Shown in pieces: positions 61,243 through 64,000 of a DNA stretch of 64,000 bases (position 1 is its first letter; every line of letters starts with the position of its first letter). Position numbers and translations under genes: made by a program. The stretch covers positions 32,579,093 to 32,643,092 of the forward strand of contig NC_066319.1 of the NCBI RefSeq assembly GCF_022539315.1. The letters are read 5' to 3'. The notes below the pieces were generated by a model. It was not told the DNA's origin. It searched no databases and saw only the letters and a list, made by a program, of their open reading frames with translations. This DNA is from Serinus canaria. Taxonomy: Eukaryota; Chordata; Aves; Passeriformes; Fringillidae.

Positions 61243-63134
61243 TGAATTCGATCCAGCACTTGGAGCTCTAGGGCTGATATTAGCATATCAAAATACAGCC
61301 TGTCAATTTAATCTCTAAAAGTTTATATTAAGAGGAAAAAGAGAATCAAGACAGATGAAGGGAAGTGACTTTCTTAGACTACACAAGAGATTAATGATAG
61401 AGTCTGTAATATAACACAAGTCTGCTTTCTTTGTTAGTGACTCATTAGCTCTTTCATGCAGTCCAATGTCCTAGATTACAGCCTATGACAAACATTATGA
61501 ATCAGTTTAGGAAGAATTTTCCTTCACCTTAATCAATCTCTTTTGTATTTTAAAATGTAGCAATATGGAGAATCAGATCCAGAGTTTTGAATTGGTTCAG
61601 CTTATAGTATCTATAGAAGTACAAGAAATCTTAGAAAAAAAGGGTTTTCCATACCCTTTTAGTAATTTTCTGAACAGAACAGAAAATGAAAGCAGAATTG
61701 GGACAACTCCACATCCCTCAAATTTCTCTCATTCTAATAAAATCTAGTTCTAAATTTTCAATAAAATTTTACGCTGCTTTAAAATGCAAGGATATTTTTT
61801 TACAGGACTTTATATTCTCCTACTAGTCCTAACAGGACTGAAAATGAGTGATGGACAATGATGCTAAAAATTCTTTTGATGGAATAATTATTTCTTTTTT
61901 TTTGGTCTTATACCAGTTCATGAAGCATGCATCCTTTTCTGTCAGTGTTTTGGGTATCAAATTTGAAAGTTAAAGTTTTCTCTGTATATGAAAGGTGCAT
62001 CTGAGGCATTCTTGAGCTAAATTTTGTTATAGGTTCTGTAGCAATACCCTATGACAGAGTTACTTATTTAACTTGCAGATAAAAAAATCTGTGAATCATC
62101 ATTTCCAGTGGAGCTGGCTACACAAGTTTCCCAAGTTCTAAACTTACAGAATCAGGACTTTGCCTACAGAATTCTGTTGAGCCAATAAATTAATGCTGTT
62201 ATCTTTTGACATGGGAATTTTGCATATGTTTTTTATATACAGATATATACACAGACACATTTATACAAACATATTACACACGTGATATATGTTATTTTTG
62301 ATTAATTGCCTACTGGATCTATTTGAAAATACAGAAGAAAATCCAGTGGGTTTTTTTCTGTATACATACCAGACATACTATTTTAATTTTAGTCATGTGG
62401 ATTCTGAAGAGAAATGTGCTTCTAGGTTTACCCTAGCCTCTCTCTGGTGACAAATAATATAAGCTCCCAAATGTGTTTTGACCTTCATAGGCTAAAGGCC
62501 AAACCTTCAAAGAAGGGCTTCTAAAAATCTTCCAAAGGAGGCAGTTTACCACAGTGCCACAACTCATCGTTCAGGTCTGTTTGAACACCTTTGACAGCAG
62601 ATGATAGCTAAACAAAACCAGAATATGAAAAAGATCCCTGTAAAAGATCCTTTTAGGCTACTCTTTTAAGAAAAATAAAGGAAATGCTCTAAAATAACTT
62701 CCTTCACACAATCAGATCAAGTTAATGTGTATAAATTTAGAAATTCCATCTTTGATTCGGCCTGCTCCCCTACCCCCAAAAAAACAATACCAGGACAAAG
62801 TAATCAGTGGTGCTTCTACTTGTGAAGCTTGGTAACAGTGGAGAAGTTCCAAGTGCAGTCATACACAGTGTGTTTTTCAGGCACTAGCAGGGAGTCACAG
62901 TACAAAGGGGCAAAACTGATGGCAGAAGACACAAAAGCACCATCTATTCATTAGGGTACTGCCTCTGAATTAACTGCAAGGTGATGTTGTTTTCTGTCAC
63001 TGTGGGGTGAATAGACTAAAGTCACGTTATTCAATAATTTTATTCTAATTGGGAGTGAGAAGCCTAAATATGATGAGGTACTAACAATTAAGGTGCTAAT
63101 ATTAGGGGTACCCTCAAGAATTTACTGTGTACAG
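61243..63134. other. Unique non-coding DNA
   Basis: I see no gene. A TA/CA-rich patch (TTTTTATATACAGATATATA, CACAGACACA) lies at 62230-62290. The frame at 61565-61747 (60 codons) is unrecognised. Confidence 0.5.
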
Positions 63135-63200
63135 ATAAGTACATGCCTGGAATGGACTTTGTAAATCATCTACTTCAACCACTTTCTACCAAAAGGTTTG
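63135..63200 (-). mobile_element. CR1 3' tail remnant
   Basis: The plus strand reads TGCCTGGAATGGACTTTGTA then AATCATCTACTTCAACCACT. Reversed, this gives the GGTTGAAGTAGATGATTTAC..AGTCCATTCCA pattern of the last 50-60 bp of CR1 elements. It is decayed, with no octamer tail left. Confidence 0.55.
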
Positions 63201-64000
63201 GATACCAGACACCTATTCAAAAATACATTAGGCTAGGAAAGGGAATTCCCATTATGCATCTGAAGAACGAGAAACAAAAGGTGACTTCTGAACTACATTT
63301 GAACCTCTGAGAGTGAGCTTAATGTCTCAGACACAAAAAAATATTTACTGGTTTTACTATTAATTGCTAATAACTAAGTTCCGACAAACAAAAATCAAAT
63401 GCTTGGCTTGAACTTCATAAAGTTTTAGAAAGAAAAAGACATTCACTAATGGAGAGTCATTCTTTTGGTACTCTTTGGAATCTGTAGAAAGGGATGCATT
63501 ACCACTAAGGCAACAATTTCTCATTCTCATATTCATGAAAATTGGATCAGTAACATCTGGAAGTTCTTTTGGTTCTGTCTGATAAGAACCTAATGGTCTC
63601 AAGGACTCTAATGTTTGTAAAATTGAATTTGACAGAGAGACATCTTGCAAAACCAGATTTTACATGGAATTAGATAATTCCTACTCTCAGTTAGAATGGC
63701 TTTTTTTCATAATTCTCTGATGTATTTAGTGACAGAAATGTTATTGAACTAAAACAATTAGACAATTTTAAATTTGTTAAACCTTAAGAAATTGTTCAAT
63801 ACACAGTTTTTTTAGCTTGTTTGATTTAGTTTCAATTATTTAGGAAAAAACATTCAAAAATAGGTTTTTTTGCACTCTTACTAACCAATGCAAATTTTAG
63901 CCAATCTTTTGTATGTACCAGGGAGAAACCAGCATAATCTGTAAGCATATTAGGGACTTTTAAAAGTTTTTATTTAGTTGGACATTGAGGTATGTTTAAT
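63201..64000. other. Unique non-coding DNA
   Basis: I see no gene. The 96-codon minus frame (63360-63650) has no recognisable domain and no supporting splice sites. Confidence 0.5.

Noticed and set aside
1..64000. CRISPR arrays, operons, tRNA or rRNA genes
   Set aside because: None seen. The sequence is vertebrate nuclear DNA, and its tandem arrays lack spacers.

Overview
This window is vertebrate nuclear DNA, almost certainly from a bird and probably a songbird. The evidence is the repeat content: several 5'-truncated CR1 LINE copies ending in the bird-type ATTCTATG tail, and solo LTRs of the avian ERVL-like type. The sequence is AT-rich, poor in CpG, and has no operons or dense coding. I recognise no cellular protein-coding gene, no rRNA and no tRNA. 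All open frames are short (133 codons or fewer in the longest group). The only ones I recognise are decayed CR1 reverse-transcriptase fragments, so the window looks like intergenic DNA or a very large intron.

Layout. 1-4.7 kb: unique sequence with a 3-copy 28-bp minisatellite and a TA microsatellite. 4.7-5.25 kb: a solo LTR. 7.5-8.46 kb: a CR1 copy (minus strand) with an internal deletion. 9.3-9.42 kb: a compact fold-back element. 9.4-28.8 kb: mostly unique, with short duplications, a small inverted-repeat unit near 16 kb, a CpG-bearing open segment behind a good splice acceptor near 16.8 kb, and stretches that look constrained. 28.8-29.35 kb: a second LTR of the same family, with an intact TATA box. 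31.3 kb: a CR1 tail. 33.75-33.95 kb: a diverged 56-bp tandem array, followed by an ATTT microsatellite. 39.4-40.1 kb: a cluster of retained CpGs and a 144-bp tract made almost only of A and C. 42.1 kb: an old CR1 relic. 44.4-46.4 kb: the best candidate for conserved non-coding (enhancer-like) DNA. 53.5-53.97 kb: a third LTR of another subfamily. 55.3-55.9 kb: CR1 (plus strand), flanked at a distance by an exact 24-bp direct repeat. 59.7-60.6 kb: CR1 (minus strand) with a damaged catalytic motif. 63.1 kb: a CR1 tail.

No genes act together here. Function, if any, would lie in candidate regulatory DNA (16.5-17.1, 39.4-39.8 and 44.4-46.4 kb) and in LTR-derived promoters. I found no new multi-gene system. 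The most notable items are the fold-back element at 9.3 kb, the spaced 24-bp direct repeat, the two CpG-bearing putative exons (16.8 and 49.2 kb), the CpG cluster at 39.4-39.8 kb and the constrained-looking block at 44.4-46.4 kb. Conservation and repeat-family statements rest on reading by eye and on memory of repeat families, because no search could be run.
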